DNA from: Helicobacter sp. 11S03491-1 | GTDB taxonomy: Bacteria; Campylobacterota; Campylobacteria; Campylobacterales; Helicobacteraceae | Length of the DNA stretch: 64,000 bases | Direction: 5' to 3' | Assembly: GCF_002272835.1 (NCBI RefSeq) | Contig: NZ_MLAO01000004.1 | Coordinates: 1 to 64,000 of the forward strand | In this document: positions 26,631 through 35,690 of the stretch, one piece after another | Numbering within the stretch: position 1 is the first letter of the stretch | How the letters are laid out: each line of letters opens with the position of its first letter | The notes under the pieces: model-generated | Databases searched by the model: none | Seen by the model: only the letters and a program-made list of their open reading frames with translations | Told to the model about the DNA's origin: nothing | Made by a program: the position numbers and the translations under genes

Positions 26631-28996
26631 TGATAGTTACCAGCCATTTATTATCCAAATTTATCAACATATCTCAAATTGATATTCACCAACTTTGTGA
26701 TAATCTCAATAATATCGGATTAGAAGTAGAATCTTGTTCTCAAATTCACTTACCCAATCAAGTTGTTGTAGGTAAAATAATTGAAAAATACCCTCACCCC
26801 AATGCAGACAAACTCAATATCTGTCAAGTAGATGTTGGATCTCAAGTGCTTCAAATTGTTTGTGGAGCAAAAAATGTCGCCAAAGATCAATATGTTCCTG
26901 TTGCTCTTATTGGATCTGTTTTGCCACATGGCAAAAATGGAGATTTGCATATTAGTCAAACGAAGCTTAGAGGGGTAGATAGTTGCGGGATGATTTGTTC
27001 AAGCACCGAACTTGGATTGCCAAAAATCAATGATGGCATCATGATATTAGATGAAAGCATAGGCAAACTGGAACCCGGGAAAGAGTTAAAATCCTACCCT
27101 ATATTTAATACTTTTGTTATTGAGATTTCACTCACTCCCAATAGAGGAGATTGCCTTTGTGTGTTAGGAATAGCCAGAGAAATTAGTTGCATTTTTGATT
27201 TGCCAATTAGTGATTACAAAGAAATAGATTCCGGGGTTGCTTTAGGAGTGGGCAGAATATTGCAAATTTTTACCGAAGGAAAAATTCAATCCTCTTTACT
27301 CTATAAAGTTATTGAAATTAAACAAATAAATACTCCCTTAGAAATTCAGTTGTCTTTAGGACTAAATAATACTTTGCAAAAAAATCCTATTGAAGACATC
27401 ATTGAATATAGCACTTATATGACTGGGGTGATTCTTAATGCCTATGGCATACAAAATCCCGAAATCATCTCTGTGAATAAAAATAATATAGAGGTTTCTT
27501 TATGTATCAAAAAAGATGAAAATGGCTTTGAGGCTGTTTTTTTAGATAAGAAACTTTCTATTATCGGGGTGGGCAATCAAATAGAACAAGATTTTAGTAT
27601 CTCTCCAAAAATATTCATCATTGAAGCAAGTTATATTGATCCAATCACAATATCTAAACGCCTTCATCAATACAAAATCAAGGAAAACAAAGCTCTCACA
27701 TACCGATCTACAAGAGGCAGTAACCCGCAACTAGAAACCGGCATTAATTGTTTGTGTAAAATGTTTTCAGATTTCACAAAATGTCTCATCTACTCAGGTA
27801 CACAAGAAGTCAAACAAGATTATGAAGACACTATTATCAATACAACTTTTAACGCTATTTCCAATATTGTGGGAAAAAAGATTGAAAAAGAAGAAATTGC
27901 CAAAATTCTGAAAAGTCTTAATTTTACAATCAAAGCAACTTGCGATGATAATTTTTTCACCATTATTCCGCCAAGCTATCGTCATGACATCAAGACAAAA
28001 CAAGACGCAGCCGAAGAATTTTTGCGTATTTATGGGATTGAGAATATCCCCCCTATTCCTCATAGTTGTTATGAAACATCCAAACAAAATCCGGGTTATA
28101 TCCAATATAAAAACCAAAGAAATATAGCAAATCGTGCTTTGGGAATGGGTTTTATTGAGACTATTCATTATTTGTTTTATCAAAAAGATAGACTCATCAA
28201 TCTGGGGTTTCCTACTTTAAAAGACGAGCTTGATTTGAAAAACCCTATTACCTCTGAACTCAATACTCTAAGAACTTCATTAATTCCTGCAATGCTTGAT
28301 TCTATTGCAAGAAATAAAAATTTTGGTTACAAAAGCATGAAAATATTTGAAATTGGCAGTATTTATGATGCCAATAGACAAGAACATTCCAGCATTGCTT
28401 TTATGGTAAATGGCTTAAAACAAACAGAAATTTATCCTTATCCAAAGGGTGTTATTTGGGATTTTTATGATTTTGCACGAAGTATTTCTTCTATTATTGG
28501 TGCCTTTGAACTTAAATCTCTTGACAAAAACCAAATGAACCAAACAATCCACCCTTATCAAAGTGGGACGATCTTTATTGATAATCAACAAGTAGGCATT
28601 ATCAGCAAACTTAATCCTATTCTTGCAAAAGAAATGGATATTTATGAAGGCTTTTTTTGTGAAATAAATCTGGATGCCCTTATTCAAAAACATATCCTTG
28701 CAAAGGAATTTTCAAAGTATCCCTCAAGTCAAAGAGATATGACTGTAATTATTGATGAAAAAATTTCTTTTGAAGAAATACGTGCAAGCATTCTAAATGC
28801 TAAAATTAAAAATCTTAAAAATATTTATCCTCTGGATATTTATAAAGATGCCGCTTTAAAATGTCAAATTGCGCTCAGCATTCGCCTTGTTATCCAAGCA
28901 ATGGAAACAACACTCAAAGAAGAAGATTTAATACAAGTCTTTAAAGAAACATTAGAAATATTACAAGTGCAATTCAATGCCACACTCAAGGAATAA
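26630..28996 (+). CDS. pheT: phenylalanyl-tRNA synthetase beta subunit
   Basis: The 788-residue subunit has the expected order: an N-terminal EMAP/tRNA-binding domain (VGKIIEKYPHPNADKLNICQVDVG near residue 47), the B3/B4 editing region, a B5 domain, the catalytic-like core (GMGFIETIHYLF near 505) and a C-terminal ferredoxin-fold anticodon-binding domain (KYPSSQRDMTVIID near 697). It forms the alpha2-beta2 enzyme with PheS. The gene is followed 2 nt later by aroA, which starts with GTG, so pheS–pheT–aroA–ispH are likely one transcript. Confidence 0.96.
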   Translation: MIVTSHLLSKFINISQIDIHQLCDNLNNIGLEVESCSQIHLPNQVVVGKIIEKYPHPNADKLNICQVDVGSQVLQIVCGAKNVAKDQYVPVALIGSVLPHGKNGDLHISQTKLRGVDSCGMICSSTELGLPKINDGIMILDESIGKLEPGKELKSYPIFNTFVIEISLTPNRGDCLCVLGIAREISCIFDLPISDYKEIDSGVALGVGRILQIFTEGKIQSSLLYKVIEIKQINTPLEIQLSLGLNNTLQKNPIEDIIEYSTYMTGVILNAYGIQNPEIISVNKNNIEVSLCIKKDENGFEAVFLDKKLSIIGVGNQIEQDFSISPKIFIIEASYIDPITISKRLHQYKIKENKALTYRSTRGSNPQLETGINCLCKMFSDFTKCLIYSGTQEVKQDYEDTIINTTFNAISNIVGKKIEKEEIAKILKSLNFTIKATCDDNFFTIIPPSYRHDIKTKQDAAEEFLRIYGIENIPPIPHSCYETSKQNPGYIQYKNQRNIANRALGMGFIETIHYLFYQKDRLINLGFPTLKDELDLKNPITSELNTLRTSLIPAMLDSIARNKNFGYKSMKIFEIGSIYDANRQEHSSIAFMVNGLKQTEIYPYPKGVIWDFYDFARSISSIIGAFELKSLDKNQMNQTIHPYQSGTIFIDNQQVGIISKLNPILAKEMDIYEGFFCEINLDALIQKHILAKEFSKYPSSQRDMTVIIDEKISFEEIRASILNAKIKNLKNIYPLDIYKDAALKCQIALSIRLVIQAMETTLKEEDLIQVFKETLEILQVQFNATLKE

Positions 28997-28998
28997 TT

Positions 28999-30288
28999 GT
29001 GAGAACAACGCATATCTCTCCGGCTAAACCCTTTGAAATACAACTTGATCATATCGCTGCAGACAAATCCATTTCACATCGATGTGCTATTTTAAGTCTA
29101 TTAAGCGACAAACCTTCTTATATCCAAAACTACCTTTTAGGGGAAGATACTCTTCACACCCTGGACATTGCTAAACAACTTGGTTTAGAAGTAGAAACTC
29201 TAGCCAACAATCAAATGAAATTCACCCCTCCAAAAAAAGGATTACAAGAACCTGATAATATCCTTGATTGTGGCAATTCCGGAACAGCAATCCGATTATA
29301 TACAGGATTGCTTTCAGGTCAAAAAGGTTATTTTGTCTTAAGCGGAGATATTTATCTGAGATCACGTCCCATGCAGCGAGTTATCAATCCCCTGGAAGAT
29401 ATTGGAGCAAAAATCTATGCAAGAAAAGAAAATTCCCTAGCTCCCATTACAATCATAGGGAAAAAACTCAAACATTTTTCTTATAAAAGTCCCATTTCAT
29501 CTGCCCAAGTCAAAAGTGCAATGATTTTGGCTGCATTAAATACCAATGAAATTTCAGATTATACAGAACCTGCCTTAAGTCGTGATCATACAGAAAATAT
29601 GCTCAAGGGCATGGGAGCAAATATTATAAGCGCTGAAGAGAAAATTCAAATTTCTCCTCTTATACATCCGCTTACTCCCCTAAACCTTTGCATTCCGGCA
29701 GATCCTTCAAGCGCTTTTTTCTTTGCCTTAGCCGGGGCTATTATCCCAAATAGCAAAATATTATTAAAAAATGTCCTTCTTAACAAAACAAGAATTGAAG
29801 CTTTTGAGATACTCAAAAAAATGGGGACACACATTGAATACACTACAACTAACCAAGATTATGAGAGCATAGGAGATATTTATGTAGAACAAAGACCACT
29901 TCAAAGTATTGTGATAGAAAAAAATATCTCTTGGCTTATTGATGAACTCCCTGCTTTGAGTATTGCAATGGCAATGGCAAAAGGAAGAAGTGAAGTCAAA
30001 AATGCACAAGAACTTCGCGTAAAAGAATCAGACAGAATCAAAGCAGTCATTCACAACCTCATCCAAATGGGTATTGAATGTCAAGAATATGAAGATGGCT
30101 ATACCATACAAGGAGGAGAACTTAAACCTGCTTTGATAGAAAGTTTTGGGGATCATCGTATTGCCATGAGTTTTGCAATTGCAGGGCTTATATGTGGAGC
30201 AAAAATCAAAGATTCCGGATGCATTGATGTTTCATTTCCGAATTTTCTAAAACTTCTCGAAAAACTTACAAAAATCCACAATACATGA
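28999..30288 (+). CDS. aroA: 3-phosphoshikimate 1-carboxyvinyltransferase (EPSP synthase)
   Basis: The 429-residue enzyme adds an enolpyruvyl group from PEP to shikimate-3-phosphate in chorismate synthesis. DKSISHRCAIL near residue 22 binds substrate, LDCGNSGTAIRLYTGLLSG near 89 is the glycine-rich PEP site, and RVKESDRIKA near 336 is the C-terminal signature. The start codon is GTG behind AAGGAA. The synthase type (class I versus II) is not certain by eye. The gene is squeezed between pheT (2-nt gap) and ispH (17-nt gap), an arrangement shared with H. pylori. Confidence 0.96.
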   Translation: MRTTHISPAKPFEIQLDHIAADKSISHRCAILSLLSDKPSYIQNYLLGEDTLHTLDIAKQLGLEVETLANNQMKFTPPKKGLQEPDNILDCGNSGTAIRLYTGLLSGQKGYFVLSGDIYLRSRPMQRVINPLEDIGAKIYARKENSLAPITIIGKKLKHFSYKSPISSAQVKSAMILAALNTNEISDYTEPALSRDHTENMLKGMGANIISAEEKIQISPLIHPLTPLNLCIPADPSSAFFFALAGAIIPNSKILLKNVLLNKTRIEAFEILKKMGTHIEYTTTNQDYESIGDIYVEQRPLQSIVIEKNISWLIDELPALSIAMAMAKGRSEVKNAQELRVKESDRIKAVIHNLIQMGIECQEYEDGYTIQGGELKPALIESFGDHRIAMSFAIAGLICGAKIKDSGCIDVSFPNFLKLLEKLTKIHNT

Positions 30289-30305
30289 AGGATGAGAACA
30301 AGTAA

Positions 30306-31130
30306 ATGAAAATAAAATTAGCTAAAAATTATGGATTTTGTTTTGGAGTAAAACGCGCCATTCAAATTGCCGAAAAAACCAAAGATAGCATCACATTAGG
30401 TCCCCTCATCCACAACCCCAAAGAGATTTCCAGACTTGAATTAAAATTTGGTGTTAAGGTTGAAGAAAATACACAAGAAATTACCAATGGACAAAATGTA
30501 ATTATCAGAACCCATGGCATACCCAAAGGCGATCTTGAGTATCTCAAAACCAAAGATATTCAAATTACAGATGCAACTTGCCCTTATGTAACTAAGCCTC
30601 AAAAAATTGTAGAATCCATGAGTAAAGAAGGTTATCAAATTATTATTTTTGGGGATAAAACCCATCCTGAAGTCAAAGGAGTGATGAGTTACTCTATCAC
30701 GCAGCCTCTTGTAATCAGCTCATTAGAAGAACTCAAAGAGATAAAAATCAAAAAAAAAGTAGCCCTCGTATCTCAAACCACCAAGCAAGCAGACAATTTA
30801 CTCCAAATTGCTTCTCACTTAATCACACATTGCTATGAAGCAAGAATATTTAATACTATTTGTAACGCGACTTTCGACAACCAAGAATCAGCCAGAGAAC
30901 TTAGCAAAGAAGTCGATATAATGGTTATTGTTGGAGGAAAAAGCTCCTCAAACACAAAACAACTTTTAAACATTGCGCTTCAAAATTGCCCTGATAGCTA
31001 TTTGGTCGAAGATGAAAATGACTTGCAGACACAATGGTTTGAAGGAAAAAATATCTGTGGGATTACTGCCGGAGCCTCTACACCGGATTGGATTATAGAC
31101 AAGGTAAAAGAAAAAATTTTATCCTTATAA
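30306..31130 (+). CDS. ispH: 4-hydroxy-3-methylbut-2-enyl diphosphate reductase
   Basis: The 274-residue iron–sulfur enzyme makes IPP and DMAPP in the last step of the MEP isoprenoid pathway. The three cluster cysteines are visible as Cys12 (YGFCFGVKRA), Cys92 (DATCPYV) and Cys186 (NTICNATFDNQ). GKSSSNTKQL near residue 218 and GITAGASTPDW near 257 are further family marks. The gene follows aroA and lies 87 nt before rpsA, as in H. pylori. Confidence 0.97.
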   Translation: MKIKLAKNYGFCFGVKRAIQIAEKTKDSITLGPLIHNPKEISRLELKFGVKVEENTQEITNGQNVIIRTHGIPKGDLEYLKTKDIQITDATCPYVTKPQKIVESMSKEGYQIIIFGDKTHPEVKGVMSYSITQPLVISSLEELKEIKIKKKVALVSQTTKQADNLLQIASHLITHCYEARIFNTICNATFDNQESARELSKEVDIMVIVGGKSSSNTKQLLNIALQNCPDSYLVEDENDLQTQWFEGKNICGITAGASTPDWIIDKVKEKILSL

Positions 31131-31217
31131 AAAATTTCAAATTCTCATCCTAAATTTATGCCTTTAAAAGGAAACAGAAGCTAAAATACAAAAAAATCAA
31201 AATTTTAAAGGCAGCAG

Positions 31218-32876
31218 ATGAAAGTGGTTTTAGAAAATTTGGAAGACTTCGAAGAAGGCGAAGACTTTGCAAAACTTTTGGAAGAGAGTGAAAAATCCTA
31301 TGATAGTGGCACAATCAAAGAAGGTGTAATTGTTTCTATAAATGATGAATATGCAATGATAGATGTAGGAGAAAAAATTGAAGGCAGGCTTAATATTTCT
31401 GAAATTAAAGATGCTAAAGACAATTTTTTATTTAACCAAGGGGATAAAATACTTATCCATGTATCACAAGGTAGAGGAGAAAGACCCAACATTTCCCATA
31501 AAAAAGCCATCCGAAATCAAAAAATAAAAGAAAAAATTCAAGAATTAGGCCAAGATTATAAAGATAAAGTTATTGAAGGAAAAATTATCAAAAAAAATAA
31601 AGGTGGTTATGTTGTAGAGTCAGAAGGAATTGAGTATTTTATGCCTAAATTCAACTCTTCTTTAAAAGATGATGCAAAAAACATTGATAAAAAAATCAAA
31701 GCTTGTATCGTTAATATTCGTCCTGAAGACGACTCTATTATCATATCTCGAAAAAGATTTTTTGAACTTGATGACAAAAATCAATCTGAAGGGGCAAAAA
31801 AACTTGTACAATCCAATCAAATCCACAATGGAATAGTAAAAAATATTACCGCATTTGGCATGTTTATTGAAATTGGGGGAGTCGAAGGATTGGTTCATTA
31901 TACAGAAATCAGTCATAGAGGACCTATAAATCCTGCTAAATATTACAAAGAAGGCGATCATGTCCAAGTCAAGGCAATAGCTTATGATGAAGCAAAAAAA
32001 CGACTTTCCTTATCCATCAAGGCTATTGGTGAAGATCCATGGAAAGAAATTCAAAAAGAATTAAAAACAGGTTATGCAATCAAAGTAGTTGTTAGCAATA
32101 TAGAGCCCTATGGTGCATTTGTAGATATAGGCAATGACATAGAAGGTTTTTTACATATTTCTGAAATTTCATGGAACAAAGATATCAAACATCCGGGAGA
32201 TTACCTCAAAATTGGTCAAGAAATTGATGTAGAAGTTATTGAGATTGATTCGCAAAATAGGCGTCTGCGTGTTTCTCTAAAAAAATTACTTCCAAAACCC
32301 TTCAATGATTTTGTCAAAAACTATCAACCCGGAGATCTCATCAATGGAAAAGTTGCAACACTAACTGACTTTGGCGCATTTATAAATTTTGGCGGGGTTG
32401 ATGGTCTGCTCCATAACGAAGATGCTTTTTGGGACAAAACCAAAAGATGTAAAGATATTTATAAGATAGGTCAAGAAATTGAAGTAAGAATCATAAAAAT
32501 TGACAAGCAAAATGAAAGAATTTCCTTAAATACAAAATCTTTTACACAATCACCTACAGATGAATTTGGAGAAAAATACGATATAGATGATATTGTAGAG
32601 GGAGAAGTTATTGATATTAAAGATTTTGGTGTGTTTATCAAAGTAGATAAAATGGATGCCCTCATCAAAAATGAAGATTTATTCCCTCTCAAAAAAGAAG
32701 ATATTAAAATTGGAGATAAAATTCAAGGTGTTGTAAGTCTTATTGACAAAAACAACAACAAAGTGCGAGTTTCTGTTAAACGACTTGAAAGAAAAAAAGA
32801 AAAAGATAATCTCAAAGCCTTCAATTCTGATGATGATAAAATGACTTTAGGTGATTTAATTAAAAATAGGATTTAA
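31218..32876 (+). CDS. rpsA: 30S ribosomal protein S1
   Basis: The 552-residue protein consists of repeated S1 RNA-binding domains. Typical pieces are GVIVSINDEYAMIDVG near residue 38, GIVKNITAFGMFIEIGGVEGLVH near 206, VSNIEPYGAFVDIGNDIEGFLH near 293, GKVATLTDFGAFINFGGVDGLLH near 378 and GEVIDIKDFGVFIKVDKMDALI near 462. S1 holds mRNA on the small ribosomal subunit. The length is close to the six-domain enterobacterial protein. The next gene begins immediately after the stop. Confidence 0.96.
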   Translation: MKVVLENLEDFEEGEDFAKLLEESEKSYDSGTIKEGVIVSINDEYAMIDVGEKIEGRLNISEIKDAKDNFLFNQGDKILIHVSQGRGERPNISHKKAIRNQKIKEKIQELGQDYKDKVIEGKIIKKNKGGYVVESEGIEYFMPKFNSSLKDDAKNIDKKIKACIVNIRPEDDSIIISRKRFFELDDKNQSEGAKKLVQSNQIHNGIVKNITAFGMFIEIGGVEGLVHYTEISHRGPINPAKYYKEGDHVQVKAIAYDEAKKRLSLSIKAIGEDPWKEIQKELKTGYAIKVVVSNIEPYGAFVDIGNDIEGFLHISEISWNKDIKHPGDYLKIGQEIDVEVIEIDSQNRRLRVSLKKLLPKPFNDFVKNYQPGDLINGKVATLTDFGAFINFGGVDGLLHNEDAFWDKTKRCKDIYKIGQEIEVRIIKIDKQNERISLNTKSFTQSPTDEFGEKYDIDDIVEGEVIDIKDFGVFIKVDKMDALIKNEDLFPLKKEDIKIGDKIQGVVSLIDKNNNKVRVSVKRLERKKEKDNLKAFNSDDDKMTLGDLIKNRI

Positions 32877-32882
32877 TTGATT

Positions 32883-33344
32883 TTGAAAAAAGCAAAATTA
32901 CTATTGGGGATTTTATTAATAGCTATTTTTGCTTTATTATTTTATATACTTTTTTTGTATTATCGCTCTCTTCCAAAAAACACTTATCAAATTGCCCGCA
33001 CAACCCATATCCCCCAAAAACAAAATATAAAAAAAGATCATTCTTGGCTAGAGTCTTTATTGAAAAAACCTCAATCATATTCCTATCCTGCCACAGAAAT
33101 CAAAATAGGTGTCCATTTCAAATCACCTAATGAAAAAGCCAACTTAACAAGATTGATCGTCAATCATCTTGATGATTACAAATTTTTCTGTCTCAATGAA
33201 GTGCTTAAAGAAGAAAATATAGACTTTGCTTACTACCAATCAAATGACTCGATAAATATTGTGATTTTTCTACCTAATGATTCCAGAAAAAAACAAATCA
33301 TGCAAGATCTTAAATATTATGAGATACAATATAAAGTCCAATAG
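32883..33344 (+). CDS. hypothetical protein with an N-terminal membrane anchor
   Basis: The roughly 153-residue product has a single strong transmembrane segment at about residues 5–26 and a basic, mainly hydrophilic remainder, so it is probably a membrane-anchored periplasmic protein. I recognise no motif. The start may be TTG at 32877, directly after the rpsA stop, or TTG at 32883, which puts KK next to the hydrophobic run. I show the second. H. pylori has a hypothetical gene of similar size between rpsA and serA, so it is conserved in the genus. Its function is unknown. Confidence 0.7.
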   Translation: MKKAKLLLGILLIAIFALLFYILFLYYRSLPKNTYQIARTTHIPQKQNIKKDHSWLESLLKKPQSYSYPATEIKIGVHFKSPNEKANLTRLIVNHLDDYKFFCLNEVLKEENIDFAYYQSNDSINIVIFLPNDSRKKQIMQDLKYYEIQYKVQ

Positions 33345-33362
33345 CTTATAGGAGAACTTAAA

Positions 33363-34943
33363 ATGTATAAAATAATCGTTTGTGATCATATCCATCAAAA
33401 AGGTCTTGATTTATTAGCTAATCAAAATGATATTGACATGCAAAATTTAGCAGACTTACCCAAAGATGAATTGCTTAAAAATCTCAAAGATGCTGATGTT
33501 GTTATCACAAGAAGCTCAACAAGCGTGGATGAGAAATTTTTAAGTTCCATTGGCAAATTAAAAGCAATTGTAAGGGCAGGAGTGGGAGTAGATAATATTG
33601 ACATACAAAATTGTTCCCGAAAAGGCATTGTAGTGATGAATGTCCCTACAGCAAATACCATTGCTGCAGTAGAGCTTACAATAACCCATATTCTCAATGC
33701 CATCAGAAATTTTCCAAGCGCAGATTCTCAACTCAGAATACAACGAAAATGGAAACGTGAAGATTGGTATGGCACAGAGTTAAAAGGGAAGAAAATAGGC
33801 ATTATTGGTTTTGGAAATATTGGTTCGCGAGTAGGCAGCAGACTCAAAGCATTTGAAATGGAAGTGCTTGCTTATGATCCTTATATCCTTCCATCAAAAG
33901 CTACAGATATGGGTGTTATTTATACGAAAAATTTTGAGGATATTTTACATTGTGATATTATCACAATCCATACACCTAAAAATGAAGAGACCAAAAATAT
34001 CATCACTGCTACCCAAATTGCAAAAATGAAAGATGGTGTTATTCTTATTAATTGCGCAAGAGGGGGATTGTATAATGAAGAAGACCTTTGTAATGCCCTT
34101 AAAAATAAAAAAATCCGATGGGCAGGGATTGATGTTTTCAATAAAGAACCTGCGATAGATAACAAATTACTAGACTTAGATAATATCTATGTAACTCCCC
34201 ATATTGGAGCTAATACGCTTGAATCTCAAGAAAAAATAGCCCAAGAAGCTGCTCAATCAGCGCTAGAAGCTGCCAGAGGGGCAAACTATCCCAATGCCCT
34301 CAATCTTCCCATCAAAGAAACAGAAATACCCAAAAATATTCGATGTTATTTAGAACTCACTCAAAAATTAGGATTTTTCTGCGCTCAATCCAATAAAGGC
34401 GCTATCACCTCTATTCATATTAGCGCTGAAGGCGAAATTAGCAAATACAGCAATTCTTTGATAACTTTTGCCTTAGTAGGAGCATTCAAATCCAGTTTGG
34501 AAGAGGGGATTAATTACGTCAATGCGCAATTTTTAGCCAAAGAAAGAGGAGTTGATGTTCGTGTCCATACAAAAGAAGTTTCTAATTCTTATAAAAACCT
34601 TGTTACGATTACTCTCACAACTGCCCAAGAATCTTTAAGCGCAAGCGGGACTGTTTTTGATGAAAATATCATCAAACTAACCAATATCAATGGCTTTACT
34701 GTTGATATTGAGCCAAAAGGAAAAATGATACTGTTTAAAAATACTGATGTCCCTGGAGTTATAGGAAGTGTAGGCAATATATTGGCAAAACACGATATCA
34801 ATATCGCTGATTTTAGACTTGGTAGAAATACAAACAAAGAAGCTTTGGCTATTATACTCATTGATAATCAAATTCCCCAACAAGTCATTGAAGAACTCAA
34901 AAATATCCCGGCTTGCTTAAGCATTAGAAGTGTTACAATTTAA
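33363..34943 (+). CDS. serA: D-3-phosphoglycerate dehydrogenase
   Basis: The 526-residue enzyme starts serine synthesis. It is the long form: substrate and NAD-binding domains (GVGVDNIDIQ near residue 75, NAD motif GFGNIG near 148, NCARGGLYNEEDL near 229), then an intervening domain, then a C-terminal ACT domain (NTDVPGVIGSVGNILAKHDINIADF near 459) that usually senses serine. AGGAG precedes the ATG. It ends the rpsA-side block and faces the convergent NYN gene with only 10 bp between the stop codons. Confidence 0.96.
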   Translation: MYKIIVCDHIHQKGLDLLANQNDIDMQNLADLPKDELLKNLKDADVVITRSSTSVDEKFLSSIGKLKAIVRAGVGVDNIDIQNCSRKGIVVMNVPTANTIAAVELTITHILNAIRNFPSADSQLRIQRKWKREDWYGTELKGKKIGIIGFGNIGSRVGSRLKAFEMEVLAYDPYILPSKATDMGVIYTKNFEDILHCDIITIHTPKNEETKNIITATQIAKMKDGVILINCARGGLYNEEDLCNALKNKKIRWAGIDVFNKEPAIDNKLLDLDNIYVTPHIGANTLESQEKIAQEAAQSALEAARGANYPNALNLPIKETEIPKNIRCYLELTQKLGFFCAQSNKGAITSIHISAEGEISKYSNSLITFALVGAFKSSLEEGINYVNAQFLAKERGVDVRVHTKEVSNSYKNLVTITLTTAQESLSASGTVFDENIIKLTNINGFTVDIEPKGKMILFKNTDVPGVIGSVGNILAKHDINIADFRLGRNTNKEALAIILIDNQIPQQVIEELKNIPACLSIRSVTI

Positions 34944-34953
34944 AAGAAGGGGA

Positions 34954-35676
34954 TTATCTCCTTCGATATTCTACGCTCATGACACTATTTTTTACCCCGC
35001 TATAAGTAATATCAAAATGTTCCGGCAAAGCCTTAAAAATATCCCCCCAACTATCTCTTCCATAAGAAGAGGCAGATTTTAAATAATTACCCTTAATCCA
35101 AAGCCCTACCCTTGAGACCAATGATTTTCCGTTATCTCCGGAAGTTGATTCTACTGCTTCTTTAAGCAACCTGATTAGATATTTATCTTTTGAAAGTTGC
35201 GGATCTCCCGGCTGCCCTACTCCCAACTCCTCAAAATTTGTAAATGCCTTGCGAAAATCTTCTCTTGCCTTTTTCTCTCCAAATCCAATTGCAGGGATTC
35301 CTTTTTTCCTAATTTCTTGAGCTAAGGGTGCAAAATCGCTATCACTCGTAGCTAATGCAATACATTCCATAACCCCTGAATGAAGAGTATTGATAACATC
35401 AATAGTGATTTTAATATCTGAAGAATTTTTTCCACTTTTCCCACCATCACCATTTCGATTACCCGTAATAATGTGAATAGGCTCAATAGAATATTGAATC
35501 AAAGCCTCTTCCCAATTTTTTATCCCATTATTTCTCCAATCCGCATATGCTTTTTTAACACATACTTCTCCTACTTCAGCCAATCTCTCCATAATATCAC
35601 CGATCAATTTATAACTTACATTTTCACAATCTATAAATAAAGCAACTTTCTTTCTTTCTTTTTCATTAATATTCAT
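34954..35676 (-). CDS. NYN-domain protein with C-terminal LOTUS/OST-HTH-like domain
   Basis: The 240-residue protein begins with a NYN (PIN-like) nuclease fold. FIDCENVS at residues 14–21 supplies the first acidic residues, SDIKITIDVI near 86 the next, and ATSDSDFAPLAQEIRKKG near 109 the last acidic cluster. After a linker, residues about 165–235 (LLKEAVEST, VGLWIKGNYLKSASSYGRDSWGDIFKAL) fit an OST-HTH/LOTUS RNA-binding domain. Such proteins are predicted RNases, and the targets are unknown. A GGAG lies 7 nt before the ATG. It is followed by nothing on its strand except the convergent serA, and it lies 14 nt past the FUSC gene. Confidence 0.8.
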   Translation of the reverse strand: MNINEKERKKVALFIDCENVSYKLIGDIMERLAEVGEVCVKKAYADWRNNGIKNWEEALIQYSIEPIHIITGNRNGDGGKSGKNSSDIKITIDVINTLHSGVMECIALATSDSDFAPLAQEIRKKGIPAIGFGEKKAREDFRKAFTNFEELGVGQPGDPQLSKDKYLIRLLKEAVESTSGDNGKSLVSRVGLWIKGNYLKSASSYGRDSWGDIFKALPEHFDITYSGVKNSVMSVEYRRR

Positions 35677-35690
35677 TTATTTCTCCATTT

